Positions 17,258-27,914 of a DNA stretch of 64,000 bases are shown piece by piece; the first letter of the stretch is position 1; every line of letters starts with the position of its first letter. This stretch comes from a bacterium. GTDB taxonomy: Bacteria; Bacillota; Bacilli; Lactobacillales; Streptococcaceae. The position numbers and the translations under genes are program-made. The stretch lies in assembly GCA_905221065.1 (NCBI GenBank), contig CAJNBS010000002.1, positions 1 through 64,000 of the forward strand. The letters run 5' to 3'. A model generated the notes under the pieces. It did no database searches. It worked only from the letters and a program-made list of their open reading frames with translations, and was not told the DNA's origin.

Positions 17258-19036
17258 ATGAGTGCAATTCTAATAAGTATTATAGTACCAGTGTACAATG
17301 CAGAACCTTACCTTCGAAAATGTTTGGACAGTGTTTTGGGACAGATCTTTACAAATTTTGAAGTAGTTCTAGTAAATGATGGGTCAACGGATAATTCAGG
17401 ATTTATTTGTCAAGAATATGCAAGATTAGATAGCCGGTTCAAATATTTTGAAAAAGAAAATGGTGGTGTATCTGATGCGCGAAATTCTGGATTAGATTTA
17501 GCTCGAGGAGACTATGTTACATTTCTCGATGCGGATGATTTTCTCTTTGAAGACCATCTTGAAAAACTTTATATAGCTACTACCTTAAGTGATGCAGATA
17601 TTATGATAGGAGGCTATAGTCGTTTTGATGGTTCTGATTTTTATTTCTATAAAGACCACTTTAAAAGAGATTCATTGGTGTCATTGGCAAGTACTCAGGC
17701 CATTCAATTTTTAGATTCTATTCTTGATATTCAGTTTTTTAATTTTTCAACAGCTTGTGGTAAATTATTTAAGCGAACACTATTTAAGGAGTTACGCTTT
17801 CCTTTGGGGCAATATGCAGAAAATCAGTTTATCATGTGGAAATTATATTTGAATGCGGAAAGCATATATGCCTTTAACGGAGATTCATATGTTTACCGTT
17901 CTAATAATGAAGGTTTGTCAAGTGGATTTTCTGTAGAGCATCTTAACTATATTGATGCTTTAGAAGAACGAATAAAATCAACCAAAGATTTAGAAGGGAT
18001 TGATATCAGTCTTACTTTCAATATGTATCGCAATGTATTGAAGAGAATATTGGAGCAATTGGAAGAACATGACTATATTGATGAGGCAAAGGAAGTACGT
18101 GAAAAATTAGAATTGGCTGAACAAGGACAATATCCATTTTTGACAGATGAAGTAGAAAATGGTGGAGAACTAGTTAGTATTATAGTCCCAATCTATAATG
18201 TCGAAAATTATCTTCGAATGTGTTTGGATAGTATTGAACATCAAACCTATTCAAATATAGAAGTTTTACTGATAAATGATGGTTCTCTAGATTCATCTGG
18301 AGAGATTTGCCAAGAATATGTTGCTAGAGATAGTAGATTCCGATATTTTGAAAAGGAAAATGGAGGACTATCTGATGCACGAAATTATGGTATAGATCGT
18401 TCAAAAGGGGAATTCCTTACCTTCATAGACTCAGATGATTGGATTGAACCAACATATGTTGAAGATATGTATCAAGCCGCTCTAAACAATAATTCTGAAA
18501 TCGTGATTTCAAACTATAAACGATTCGATGTTAAAGAGAATCACTATTTAATTCATGTAGGGGATAACTATTATGAAGAAACATATGAAGGGAAAGAGTT
18601 AATTAATCGACTCCCTTTATTAGAACGACGTGATTATTCTTTTGTAACGAGTTGGGGAATTCTTTTTAGTAGAAAGTTATTTGATAATATTAGGTTTCCC
18701 AAAGGTAAACTTACAGAAGATAGCCGAACAAATTATAAATTATTTGCGAAATCATCTCGTAGCACTTATATCAATAAATCTTTATATATGTATAGGGTCG
18801 GTAGAGAAGGAAGCATTATTAATACAGTAACTGAAAAGTTATTAATAGACAAGTTAGAGTGTGTATTAGAACGTTTGGCCATCTATACCATAAAGGGATG
18901 GAATAGTTTTGACGAAAAGGAAAACACTTTAGGATATATAAAACAGGGATGGGAAGCAGCAAAAGAAGCTGGTCTACAAGACACTGAAATTTTCAGGAGA
19001 TATACAGAAATATTAGAACTCATGGATAATAATTAA
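17258..19036 (+). CDS. Tandem double GT2 glycosyltransferase
   Basis: This 592-residue protein contains two full GT2 domains. The first (about 1-298) has IIVPVYNAEPYLRK, NDGSTDNS and DADDF. The second (about 302-592) restarts with LVSIIVPIYNVENYLRM and has NDGSLDSS and DSDDW. No linker of note separates them. Domain 1 resembles the product of 15449-16354 and domain 2 that of 16358-17239. The double gene thus mirrors the pair just upstream, as if two neighbouring genes had been duplicated and fused. It may add two sugars in turn. It is the last gene before the terminator that precedes secY2. Confidence 0.85.
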   Translation: MSAILISIIVPVYNAEPYLRKCLDSVLGQIFTNFEVVLVNDGSTDNSGFICQEYARLDSRFKYFEKENGGVSDARNSGLDLARGDYVTFLDADDFLFEDHLEKLYIATTLSDADIMIGGYSRFDGSDFYFYKDHFKRDSLVSLASTQAIQFLDSILDIQFFNFSTACGKLFKRTLFKELRFPLGQYAENQFIMWKLYLNAESIYAFNGDSYVYRSNNEGLSSGFSVEHLNYIDALEERIKSTKDLEGIDISLTFNMYRNVLKRILEQLEEHDYIDEAKEVREKLELAEQGQYPFLTDEVENGGELVSIIVPIYNVENYLRMCLDSIEHQTYSNIEVLLINDGSLDSSGEICQEYVARDSRFRYFEKENGGLSDARNYGIDRSKGEFLTFIDSDDWIEPTYVEDMYQAALNNNSEIVISNYKRFDVKENHYLIHVGDNYYEETYEGKELINRLPLLERRDYSFVTSWGILFSRKLFDNIRFPKGKLTEDSRTNYKLFAKSSRSTYINKSLYMYRVGREGSIINTVTEKLLIDKLECVLERLAIYTIKGWNSFDEKENTLGYIKQGWEAAKEAGLQDTEIFRRYTEILELMDNN

Positions 19037-19134
19037 AAGAATTAAGGATATCCAATGAGTTGATAGTGTATAAAAAATAATCTATTTTATTCACTAAAGT
19101 ATCCCTTCTCCGTTATCTCACTAAGGGAGTTAGA

Positions 19135-19157
19135 AGCAGATTTTTTCTGCTTTTTTT
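19135..19157 (+). terminator. Terminator of the glycosyltransferase operon, overlapping the secY2 promoter
   Basis: AGCAGA at 19135-19140 pairs with TCTGCT at 19146-19151 across a T-only loop, followed by more T residues. The T run merges into the extended -10 box of the next transcript. Confidence 0.7.
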
Positions 19158-19165
19158 GTTATAAT
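19157..19165 (+). promoter_or_regulatory. Extended -10 promoter (TGTTATAAT) of the accessory Sec operon
   Basis: TG at 19157-19158 and TATAAT at 19160-19165 sit about 97 nt before the secY2 ATG, leaving a long leader. The box is the same nine bases as before the glycosyltransferase operon at 5929. Confidence 0.65.
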
Positions 19166-19261
19166 AGTAACGTAAAAATTAACAAAAAATCATAGAATAC
19201 CTGATTATAAATTACTCAGTAGAAATAGACTAGCAACGAGTTTTAGAGAGTAGGAGTAAAC

Positions 19262-20479
19262 ATGAAAAATATTTTTTCATCTATCACAGTTAAAAAAGGA
19301 CTAGCAACATTATTTCTTGTATTCATATTTATATTAGGAAGTAGGTTGACCCTTCCTTTTGTAGATATGAATAATAGGGAATTTTTAGGAGGAACTGCTG
19401 CTTACTTAGCTTTTTCCACAGCAATGACAGGTGGAAATTTGAGAAGTTTATCCTTGTTTTCAGTAGGATTATCTCCCTGGATGTCTTCGATGATTTTATG
19501 GCAGATGCTTTCTTTTTCAAAAAAATTAAATCTAGCATCCGGAGCTATTGAAATACAAAATAGAAGGCAGATGTACTTGGCCTTGTTTATTGCTTTGATT
19601 CAGGCATTAGCTATTTCGTTAAATCTCCCAATTCAGTCCAATGTACCTAAAATGTTGGTTATCGTCCTTAATACCTGCCTTTTGATAGCGGGTGCTTTTT
19701 TCTTGGTGTGGTTATCAGACATCAATGCAACTGTTGGTATCGGTGGACCTATGATTATTTTATTGATTGGAATGATTTTAAACATTCCTCAAGACATGAT
19801 TGAAACGTTTCGAACTGTTCCTATACCTCTTTTTGTTTTAATTGGTTTGATTGTTATGGGAATTGTATTTACTTATCTAGTAGCCCTCCTGTATCGTGCT
19901 CGTTATCGTATAGCAGTTCATAAGATTGGTCTGCATAATCGTTTTAAGAGATATTCTTATTTTGAGATTATGCTTAATCCTGCTGGAGGGATGCCTTTTA
20001 TGTATGTGGTGACTTCTTTGAGTTTACCAACGTATATGTTATTATTGTTGCAGACTATTTTTCCGGAAAATCTACTTTTTACTGAAATTTCATCTCAGTA
20101 TACAATGGGTAAACCATTGTGGATTTATATGTATATGATTATTCTTTTTATTTTTAGTATAGCCTTTGCTTTCGTAAATATGAGTGGGGAACAAATTTCA
20201 AATCGAATGAAGAAATCAGGAGAATATATTTACGGAGTCTATCCGGGTGAAGAAACGAGTCGTTTCATCAATCGATTGGTTTTTAGGTTTTCTCTTATTG
20301 GTGCTGTTTTTAATGTAGTAATGGCAGGAGGACCTATGTTATTTGTATTGGTTGATGAGAAACTACTTAGAGTAGCAATGATTCCTGGTTTGTTTATGAT
20401 GTTCGGAGGTATGATTTTTACAGTCAGAGATGAAGTGAAAGCTCTGAGATTAAACGAAACTTATAAACCATTGATTTAG
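19262..20479 (+). CDS. secY2: SecY2, accessory Sec translocase channel
   Basis: This 405-residue, strongly hydrophobic protein has about ten membrane spans and resembles SecY ([24 protein letters not shown]). It is shorter than housekeeping SecY, as usual for SecY2. It forms the membrane channel for the glycosylated adhesin. It opens the run secY2-asp1-asp2-asp3-secA2-gtfA-gtfB-asp4-asp5, which is the canonical accessory Sec order. TAGGAG lies 5 to 10 nt before the ATG. Confidence 0.93.
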   Translation: MKNIFSSITVKKGLATLFLVFIFILGSRLTLPFVDMNNREFLGGTAAYLAFSTAMTGGNLRSLSLFSVGLSPWMSSMILWQMLSFSKKLNLASGAIEIQNRRQMYLALFIALIQALAISLNLPIQSNVPKMLVIVLNTCLLIAGAFFLVWLSDINATVGIGGPMIILLIGMILNIPQDMIETFRTVPIPLFVLIGLIVMGIVFTYLVALLYRARYRIAVHKIGLHNRFKRYSYFEIMLNPAGGMPFMYVVTSLSLPTYMLLLLQTIFPENLLFTEISSQYTMGKPLWIYMYMIILFIFSIAFAFVNMSGEQISNRMKKSGEYIYGVYPGEETSRFINRLVFRFSLIGAVFNVVMAGGPMLFVLVDEKLLRVAMIPGLFMMFGGMIFTVRDEVKALRLNETYKPLI

Positions 20480-20488
20480 GAGGGTGTC

Positions 20489-22069
20489 ATGTATTATTTT
20501 ATTCCAGCTTGGTATGGTTCAGAACGTCAGTGGCATGCTGATTTGACTCCATGGTATTATTCTCACTTTAAACTTGAATTTGATGATACTTTCAATCAAA
20601 TTAGGCTATTTCAAAGACAAGGGCTACCGTCTAGATTATTAGTATTAGCATATCAGCCCCATTTACGTTATTTTTTACATAGACACGGTGTCTTAGAGAC
20701 AGAAGTCTATTCTATCTTTGATGACATGCAAGACTTCCATGATATACACACCCAGGCCCTTAATATAAGAGATATAGAGTGGGATAGTGATTGTCAATTT
20801 CTATATAGTCCATTTGCAATAGTAGTTCAAAAAAATGGTAAAAAGTATGCCAAGGTAGAACATGGTGTAGAAGGCTTTATTACTGAGATCCAATATTTTG
20901 ATTTCGATGGACAGAACAGTAAGAATTATATCATGGATGATCGTGGATTTGTATCAAGTGTCATTTATTTTGATAATGGACAGCCTAACTATCAAGACTA
21001 CTTGGATCCTAAAGGTATCTGGAGATTTAGGGAACATTTAAATGAGGGAGGACGAGTAGAGGTAAATCCAATATTCGGTTACCGTTTTAAAAAGTGTCAC
21101 TACACTGATATGAGTCAACTAATTGCAGAATATTTTGATAAGTATCTACAAAAGCAAAAGAAAAAACAGGATATTTTCATCATTCCTTCTCATCCCCATC
21201 ATGACCAATTTGTCTTAAATTGCTTACCGAGTGATAATGCTAAAATTTTGAGTCTTTTCATTAATCGGAATTCTCAAGCTAGTTTTAAAGACTTAGCTCC
21301 ATCATTTGAACGGGTAGATGTAGTCTTAGTGGATAGAGAGGATAGTTTACAACTTTTGCAGGAACTATATCCTGAACTTTCTAATAAATTTTATCATCTT
21401 TCTCCTTTTGATACACGTTTACGTCTGGGGCGAAGTCAAACAAGAAAAGAGTCTATTATTTACTATCAACTTGATTTCAACGAAGAAATTGATAGGGAAG
21501 CATTGACTCAAGTTTTGTTATTTATTTCAGAAACTAAAAATACAGAAATCATTTTCTGTGCTTTCTCTGCTAGTCAGGAACAAATGGAAGAGGTGGAGGC
21601 TCTTGTTCATGAAATTATTCAAGAGAAAATTCATACTGATAGCTTAGAAAAAGGAATAGACTATGGAGATGCGGAAAATCCTTTAGAAGAAAATCAAGAG
21701 CAGGAACTACGTTTTCAATTTGTCAATATGAATGATGAGTTGGATTTGATTAAGACATTAGAGTTTGTTCGTTTGATTGTGGATCTTAATAAACAACCTC
21801 ATCTCTATACTCAAATAGCAGGTATTAGTGCAGGCATTCCTCAGATTAATCGGGTTGAAACCGTTTATGTAGAACATTTGAAAAATGGCTATTTACTTTC
21901 AGATGTGACAGAGTTTTCAATGGCTGCACATTACTATATAGATAGATTAAAAGAATGGAACCAGGCCTTGATTTACTCTATTGATAAAATCAAAGAACAT
22001 ACTGGACAACGATTCTTAGATAAGTTGCATCACTGGCTTGAGGAGGTTACAGATGTCAAAGGATTATAA
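20489..22069 (+). CDS. asp1: Asp1, accessory Sec protein
   Basis: This 526-residue protein begins MYYFIPAWYGSERQW, a start typical of Asp1. Family knowledge describes a GT-B-like fold without known catalysis, which works with Asp2 and Asp3 as a complex binding SecA2 and the serine-rich substrate. It has no signal peptide or membrane span, fitting a cytoplasmic factor. GGAGG lies directly before the ATG. Its end overlaps the Asp2 start by 17 bp. Confidence 0.9.
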   Translation: MYYFIPAWYGSERQWHADLTPWYYSHFKLEFDDTFNQIRLFQRQGLPSRLLVLAYQPHLRYFLHRHGVLETEVYSIFDDMQDFHDIHTQALNIRDIEWDSDCQFLYSPFAIVVQKNGKKYAKVEHGVEGFITEIQYFDFDGQNSKNYIMDDRGFVSSVIYFDNGQPNYQDYLDPKGIWRFREHLNEGGRVEVNPIFGYRFKKCHYTDMSQLIAEYFDKYLQKQKKKQDIFIIPSHPHHDQFVLNCLPSDNAKILSLFINRNSQASFKDLAPSFERVDVVLVDREDSLQLLQELYPELSNKFYHLSPFDTRLRLGRSQTRKESIIYYQLDFNEEIDREALTQVLLFISETKNTEIIFCAFSASQEQMEEVEALVHEIIQEKIHTDSLEKGIDYGDAENPLEENQEQELRFQFVNMNDELDLIKTLEFVRLIVDLNKQPHLYTQIAGISAGIPQINRVETVYVEHLKNGYLLSDVTEFSMAAHYYIDRLKEWNQALIYSIDKIKEHTGQRFLDKLHHWLEEVTDVKGL

Positions 22070-23588
22070 AATCCTACAGATAGGGATTGATAATTGGGCC
22101 CATCATTATGAAATTCCTGAAAATATGGATTGGTATTATTTCTGTCCCAACTCACCGCTAGCCCTCCGTAAAATGATGGAAATGGATAGCATCACAAAAT
22201 TTCATGCAATTTTGGTAGAGGATGGTCAGTATTTATCTGATTTACTGCCTTTTATTCATCATATTGAACCTTATACTCTTTTTTATAATCAAGATTTTAA
22301 GATGGTAAATTCATCTGTTCTTGATTTATTAAAGAAACGGTGTGCTCAAGCTATAGACTTTTCAGATCCTCAGCAATTGGTGAAAGATTTATCAACTTCT
22401 CTATTTAGTAGAGGTTACGGTGATAAATTATTTCCATCAACGATACAAATTCATCCCTCTTTTGAAGGTTCTGTTTCCTATCAAGGATTTGAACATGTGG
22501 TTTTAGAAGGGAATTTTGGAGATGATTTCCAACAATTTGCCTACTGGCCAGACAATTTTATAGTTTATAAAAACTTGCCTATTGAATTGTGGTTAGAATT
22601 TGAAAAAAAAGGAAACTGTGAATTCCGTTTTGTTATCCGTAAGATATGGGCTGGTGCTGTTGATAATTTCTTCGAGGAAGAAGTTTATAGTGAAGCTGAT
22701 CTTCAGAAAGCTATTCTCATTGACAATAAAGAGGTAGATTTTTTTATAACGGTATCTGCAGAGGCTCGTGGCCGTGGAAACTTGAAGCTAGGCAATCTGC
22801 ACCAACGTTGGAGTCGTAAACAGTTTGGTAAATTTTTCCTCGGAGGAAATATTTTACATGATAAAATTCGCGATGAAATTAATTATTTCTTCCATCCAGG
22901 AGATTTCAAGCCCCCCCTTGCAGTCTATTTTGCAGGGTATCGTCCTGCTGAAGGATTCGAAGGATATCTTATGATGAAAAATCTCGGTTGCCCTTTTCTC
23001 TTATTTTCGGATCCTAGGTTAGAAGGGGGAGCTTTTTACCTCGGTAGTGAAGAATTAGAGAATAAGATCAAGGAAACTATTCAATATTATTTGGATTATC
23101 TTGGTTTGACATCTAAAGATTTGATTTTATCTGGCCTTTCTATGGGAACATTTCCAGCTCTTTACTATGGTGCTTTCTTTGAACCGAAAGCTGTCATTGT
23201 AGGTAAACCGCTTGCTAATCTTGGAACAATTGCTCGCAGAGGTCGTTTAGAATCCCCTGGAGTATTTAAGACAGGGTTTGATGTTTTGAGGCATCAAACA
23301 GGAGATGTCAGTGACAAACATATGTTAGAATTAGATCAGCGATTTTGGAATGTTTTTAAACAAGCTAATTTTTCAAATACGATTTTTGGTTTGTCCTATA
23401 TGAAAGATGAAGATATGGATAGTCATGCCTATGAACAATTAGTAACGTATCTATGCAACACTGGTGCAAAAATTCTTTCCAAGGGAACATCTGGACGACA
23501 CAATGATGATACTGCTACAAATGTGGCTTGGTTTTTGCATTTTTATAGTATGGTATTGGACTCAGAGTTTGGAAGAGGTGACAAATGA
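22053..23588 (+). CDS. asp2: Asp2, accessory Sec protein and GlcNAc O-acetylase
   Basis: The ATG at 22053 is preferred because AGGAGG lies 7 nt before it. An earlier in-frame codon at 22038 has no such site. The protein has 511 residues. It carries a serine-hydrolase nucleophile elbow, GLSMG, with Ser363, and also Glu453 and His483 in the right places. These are one residue off the S362/E452/H482 triad I recall for S. gordonii Asp2, which acetylates GlcNAc on the adhesin during export. The triad is therefore intact. It acts with Asp1, Asp3 and SecA2 and overlaps both neighbours. Confidence 0.92.
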   Translation: MSKDYKILQIGIDNWAHHYEIPENMDWYYFCPNSPLALRKMMEMDSITKFHAILVEDGQYLSDLLPFIHHIEPYTLFYNQDFKMVNSSVLDLLKKRCAQAIDFSDPQQLVKDLSTSLFSRGYGDKLFPSTIQIHPSFEGSVSYQGFEHVVLEGNFGDDFQQFAYWPDNFIVYKNLPIELWLEFEKKGNCEFRFVIRKIWAGAVDNFFEEEVYSEADLQKAILIDNKEVDFFITVSAEARGRGNLKLGNLHQRWSRKQFGKFFLGGNILHDKIRDEINYFFHPGDFKPPLAVYFAGYRPAEGFEGYLMMKNLGCPFLLFSDPRLEGGAFYLGSEELENKIKETIQYYLDYLGLTSKDLILSGLSMGTFPALYYGAFFEPKAVIVGKPLANLGTIARRGRLESPGVFKTGFDVLRHQTGDVSDKHMLELDQRFWNVFKQANFSNTIFGLSYMKDEDMDSHAYEQLVTYLCNTGAKILSKGTSGRHNDDTATNVAWFLHFYSMVLDSEFGRGDK

Positions 23589-24025
23589 TTATCAATCAAA
23601 GAGAAAATATCACTTGGGGAGAAGTAAAGGGAACATTTATGTATGGTAGTAAGGTGACCTATCACGAAGATAAACATATTAGTCTATATAATCCCTTGGT
23701 GCCATCAGGAGAAATCTTAAAAACATGGTTTTCTAGTGTGAACTATCAATCCTTTAGAACTCAGCCCAGTCTTCCCTTACTTAAAAGAAAACAGGATTAT
23801 CAATTATGTATGGATTTTGAATGCCATCCTACAAATGGAGTCTATATAAAGATTATCTTTTTTGATAGATATGGAGATGTGATTGAAGAGAAAATTGAAA
23901 AAATGAAAGTCTTTGATTTTACCTATCCTGATGATACCTATACCTACCAAGTCTCCCTTCTAAGTGCTGGTTTTGAGTTCTTAGACTTTTATTCTTTTTC
24001 TATTAAGGAGATGAATCGTGTTTAA
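23585..24025 (+). CDS. asp3: Asp3, accessory Sec protein
   Basis: This 146-residue product lies between asp2 (4-bp ATGA overlap) and secA2 (8-bp overlap). Its sequence ([22 protein letters not shown], shortened: [11 protein letters not shown]) fits Asp3, a beta-rich, carbohydrate-module-like partner of Asp1 and Asp2 that helps recognise the glycosylated substrate. No membrane segment is present. Identification relies on size, position and residues together. Confidence 0.88.
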   Translation: MIINQRENITWGEVKGTFMYGSKVTYHEDKHISLYNPLVPSGEILKTWFSSVNYQSFRTQPSLPLLKRKQDYQLCMDFECHPTNGVYIKIIFFDRYGDVIEEKIEKMKVFDFTYPDDTYTYQVSLLSAGFEFLDFYSFSIKEMNRV

Positions 24026-26390
24026 AGGTTTTTATCAAGATTTCCAACTTCGGAAAGTTAAAAGGATTTTAAGAAAGATTAATGCCCTTAAAGGAAAGAT
24101 GGAGTCTCTATCAGACCAAGAACTAGCGGCAAAAACAGTGGAGTTTCGCCAACGTCTTGCTGATGGAGCAACTCTCGATGACCTATTGGTAGAAGCTTTT
24201 GCAGTTGTTCGTGAAGCGGATAAACGCGTATTGGGAATGTTCCCTTATGATGTCCAGGTCATGGGTGGAATCGTTATTCATCAAGGAAATGTTGCTGAGA
24301 TGAATACAGGTGAGGGGAAAACCTTGACGGCCACTATGCCTGTTTATCTCAATGCCCTGACAGGTAAAGGTACCATGCTGATTACTACCAATGATTATCT
24401 AGCTAAACGCGATGCTGAGGAGATGGGACAAGTATACCGTTTCTTAGGATTGACAATTGGTGTGCCTTTTACGGATGATCCTCAAAAAGAATTTACTTCC
24501 AAAGAGAAAAAAATCACATACGCATCGGATATTATTTATACAACTAATAGTCATTTGGGTTTTGATTATTTGAATGATAATCTTGCCTCAAATGAGGAAG
24601 GTAAATTTTTACGCCCTTTTGATTATGTCATTATTGACGAGATTGATGATATTCTATTGGATAGCGCTCAGACCCCGCTTATCATTGCAGGCGCTCCTCG
24701 GGTTCAGTCTAATCACTACGGTATTATTGACACGCTTGTAACGACCTTGGTTGAAGGTGAGGATTATATTTTTAAAGAGGAAAAAGATGAAGTTTGGTTG
24801 ACCACTAAAGGTGCTAAAGCTGCTGAAAGTTTTTTAGGGATTGACCATTTTTATCAGGAGGAGAATGCAACCTTTGCTCGTCATTTGGTTTATGCGATTC
24901 GAGCCCATAAGCTTTATACAAAAGACAAGGACTATGTCATTCGTGGTAATGAAATGGTATTAGTAGATAAAGGAACAGGGCGTTTGTTGGAACAAACTAA
25001 ACTTCAAGGAGGTCTCCATCAGGCAATTGAAGCCAAGGAGCATGTCAAATTATCTCCAGAAACACGAGCTATGGCTTCTATCACCTATCAGAGCCTTTTT
25101 AAGATGTTCAATAAGGTTTCTGGAATGACAGGGACAGGTAAAGTTGCAGAAAAAGAACTTCTGGAAACTTACAATATGTCGGTAGTACGCATTCCAACTA
25201 ATCGTCCTAGACAACGGATTGACTATCCAGATAATCTATATGTCACTTTACCTGAAAAAGTGTATGCTTCTTTGGAGTACATCAAAGAATACCATGCTAA
25301 GGGAAATCCCCTACTTGTTTTTGTAGGCTCAGTTGAAATGTCTCAACTCTATTCGTCTCTCTTGCTTCGAGAGGGAATAGCCCATAATGTTTTAAATGCT
25401 AATAATGCTGCGCGTGAGGCTCAGATTATCTCCGAGTCAGGTCAGATGGGAGCTGTGACAGTGGCTACCTCTATGGCAGGACGTGGTACGGATATCAAGC
25501 TTGGTAAAGGAGTCGCAGAGCTTGGGGGCTTGATTGTCATTGGAACTGAGCGGATGGAAAGTCAGCGGATCGACCTACAAATTCGTGGACGTTCTGGTCG
25601 TCAGGGAGATCCTGGTATGAGTAAGTTTTTTGTATCTTTGGAGGACGATGTTATCAAGAAATTTGGTCCATCTTGGGTTCATAAAAAGTACAAAGACTAT
25701 CAGGTTCAAGATATGACTCAACCAGAAGTATTGAACGGTCGTAAATACAGAAGGCTAGTCGAAAAGGCTCAGCATGCTAGTGATAGTGCTGGACGTTCGG
25801 CACGTCGTCAGACTCTAGAATATGCTGAAAGTATGAATATTCAACGGGATATGATTTACAAGGAGCGTAATCGTCTAATAGATGGTTCTCGTGACTTAGA
25901 GGATGTTGTTGAGGGAATTATTGCTAGTTACATAGATCAAGTGACTTCTTCAGAATATGAAAGTCGAGAGTTACTCTTCCACTTTATCGTGACCAATATT
26001 AGTTTTCATATTAAAGAGGTTCCAGATCATATAGATGTGACTGACCAGACGGCAGTTCGTAGCTTTATGAAGCAGGTGATTGATAAAGAACTTTCTGAAA
26101 AGAAAGAATTACTTAATCAACATGGCTTATATGAACAGTTTTTACGACTTTCTATGCTCAAGGCTATTGATGACAACTGGGTAGAGCAGGTAGACTATCT
26201 ACAACAGTTATCTATGGCTATCGGTGGTCAATCTAATAGTCAGAAAAATCCAATCGTAGAGTACTATCAAGAAGCCTATGCGGGCTTCGAAGCTATGAAA
26301 GAACAAATCCGTGCGGATATGGTTCGTAATCTCCTGATGGGCTTGGTTGAAGTCACTCCTAAGGGTGAGATTATGACTCATTTCCCATAA
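24018..26390 (+). CDS. secA2: SecA2, accessory Sec motor ATPase
   Basis: This 790-residue protein has the SecA DEAD motor motifs: [11 protein letters not shown] (Walker A), DEIDD (Walker B), [10 protein letters not shown] and [13 protein letters not shown]. It lacks the C-terminal cysteine zinc tail of housekeeping SecA, as expected for SecA2. It powers export of the adhesin through SecY2. Translation starts at GTG 24018 inside the end of asp3, with AAGGAG just upstream. Confidence 0.95.
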   Translation: MFKGFYQDFQLRKVKRILRKINALKGKMESLSDQELAAKTVEFRQRLADGATLDDLLVEAFAVVREADKRVLGMFPYDVQVMGGIVIHQGNVAEMNTGEGKTLTATMPVYLNALTGKGTMLITTNDYLAKRDAEEMGQVYRFLGLTIGVPFTDDPQKEFTSKEKKITYASDIIYTTNSHLGFDYLNDNLASNEEGKFLRPFDYVIIDEIDDILLDSAQTPLIIAGAPRVQSNHYGIIDTLVTTLVEGEDYIFKEEKDEVWLTTKGAKAAESFLGIDHFYQEENATFARHLVYAIRAHKLYTKDKDYVIRGNEMVLVDKGTGRLLEQTKLQGGLHQAIEAKEHVKLSPETRAMASITYQSLFKMFNKVSGMTGTGKVAEKELLETYNMSVVRIPTNRPRQRIDYPDNLYVTLPEKVYASLEYIKEYHAKGNPLLVFVGSVEMSQLYSSLLLREGIAHNVLNANNAAREAQIISESGQMGAVTVATSMAGRGTDIKLGKGVAELGGLIVIGTERMESQRIDLQIRGRSGRQGDPGMSKFFVSLEDDVIKKFGPSWVHKKYKDYQVQDMTQPEVLNGRKYRRLVEKAQHASDSAGRSARRQTLEYAESMNIQRDMIYKERNRLIDGSRDLEDVVEGIIASYIDQVTSSEYESRELLFHFIVTNISFHIKEVPDHIDVTDQTAVRSFMKQVIDKELSEKKELLNQHGLYEQFLRLSMLKAIDDNWVEQVDYLQQLSMAIGGQSNSQKNPIVEYYQEAYAGFEAMKEQIRADMVRNLLMGLVEVTPKGEIMTHFP

Positions 26391-26402
26391 AAAGAGGAAA
26401 AT

Positions 26403-27914
26403 ATGACAATTTACAATATAAATTTAGGACTTGGATGGGCTAGTAGCGGTGTTGAATACGCACAAGCCTATCGTGCTGGTGTTTTTCGGAAATTAAATCT
26501 GTCCTCTAATTTTATCTTTACTGATATGATTTTAGCCGATAATATTCAGCACTTAACAGCCAATATTGGTTTTGATGACAATCAGGTTATCTGGCTTTAT
26601 AATCATTTTACAGATATCAAGATTGCGCCGACTAGCGTGACAGTGGATGATGTCTTGGCTTACTTTGGTGGTGAAGAAAGTCACAGAGAAAAAAATGGCA
26701 AGGTTTTACGTGTCTTCTTTTCTGACCAAGATAAGTTTGTTACCTGTTATTTGGTGGATGAGAACAAGGACTTGGTTCAACATGCAGAGTATGTTTTTAA
26801 AGGAAAACTGATTCGTAAGGATTACTTTTCTTATACGCGTTATTGTACCGAATACTTTGCTCCCAAGGACAATGTTGCAGTCCTATACCAAAGAACTTTC
26901 TATAATGAAGACGGAACTCCAGCCTATGATATCTTGATGAATCAAGGGAAGGAAGAAGTTTATCGTTTCAAGGATAAGATTTTTTATGGGAAGCAAGACT
27001 TTATGCGTGCCTTTATGAAATCCTTGAATTTGAACAAGTCTGATTTGGTCATTCTTGATAGAGAGACAGGCATTGGACAGGTTGTTTTTGAGGAAGCACA
27101 GGCGGCTCATCTGGCGGTAGTTGTTCATGCGGAGCATTATAGTGAAAATGCTACAAACGAGGATTATATCCTTTGGAATAACTATTACGACTATCAGTTT
27201 ACCAATGCAGATAAGGTTGATTTCTTTATTGTATCCACTGATAGACAGAGAGAAGTTCTGCAAGAGCAATTTGCCAAATACACTCAGCATCAACCAAAGA
27301 TTGTTACTATTCCTGTAGGAAGTATTGATGCATTAACTGAGTCAAGTCAAGGACGTAAGCCCTTTTCATTGATTACGGCTTCACGTCTTGCCAAAGAAAA
27401 ACATATCGACTGGTTGGTCAAGGCGGTCATTGAGGCTCATAAGGAAATCCCTGAATTAACCTTTGATATTTATGGTAGCGGTGGAGAGGATTCTCTGCTT
27501 AGAGACATTATTGCAAATCATCAGGCTGAGAATTATATCCAGCTCAAGGGGCATGCGGAACTTTCGCAGATTTATAGCCAGTATGAGGTCTACTTGACAG
27601 CTTCTACCAGTGAAGGATTTGGTTTGACCTTGATGGAAGCTATTGGTTCAGGTTTACCACTAATCGGTTTTGATGTGCCTTATGGCAATCAGACCTTTAT
27701 AGAAGATGGGAAAAATGGTTATTTGATTCCAAGTTCATCAGACCACGTAGAAGACCAAATCAAGCAAGCTTACGCAGCTAAGATTTGTCAATTGTATCAA
27801 GAAAATCGTTTGGAAGCTATGCGGGCCCATTCTTACCAGATTGCAGAAAGCTTCTTAACCAAAGAAATTTTAGAAAAGTGGAAGAAAACAGTAGAGGAGG
27901 TGCTCCATGATTGA
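26403..27914 (+). CDS. gtfA: GtfA, catalytic GlcNAc transferase of the GtfA-GtfB complex
   Basis: This 503-residue GT4 enzyme begins MTIYNINLGLGWASSGVEYAQ, typical of GtfA, and has the E-x7-E type retaining motif EGFGLTLMEA near residue 400. With GtfB it transfers GlcNAc to Ser/Thr of the adhesin repeats, the first step in glycan assembly. AAGAGGAAA precedes the ATG. Its end overlaps gtfB by 8 bp. Confidence 0.95.
   Translation: MTIYNINLGLGWASSGVEYAQAYRAGVFRKLNLSSNFIFTDMILADNIQHLTANIGFDDNQVIWLYNHFTDIKIAPTSVTVDDVLAYFGGEESHREKNGKVLRVFFSDQDKFVTCYLVDENKDLVQHAEYVFKGKLIRKDYFSYTRYCTEYFAPKDNVAVLYQRTFYNEDGTPAYDILMNQGKEEVYRFKDKIFYGKQDFMRAFMKSLNLNKSDLVILDRETGIGQVVFEEAQAAHLAVVVHAEHYSENATNEDYILWNNYYDYQFTNADKVDFFIVSTDRQREVLQEQFAKYTQHQPKIVTIPVGSIDALTESSQGRKPFSLITASRLAKEKHIDWLVKAVIEAHKEIPELTFDIYGSGGEDSLLRDIIANHQAENYIQLKGHAELSQIYSQYEVYLTASTSEGFGLTLMEAIGSGLPLIGFDVPYGNQTFIEDGKNGYLIPSSSDHVEDQIKQAYAAKICQLYQENRLEAMRAHSYQIAESFLTKEILEKWKKTVEEVLHD

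Noticed and set aside
26883..27293. 136-codon open frame opposite gtfA
   Set aside because: gtfA is complete and conserved on the other strand; the frame has no ribosome site.
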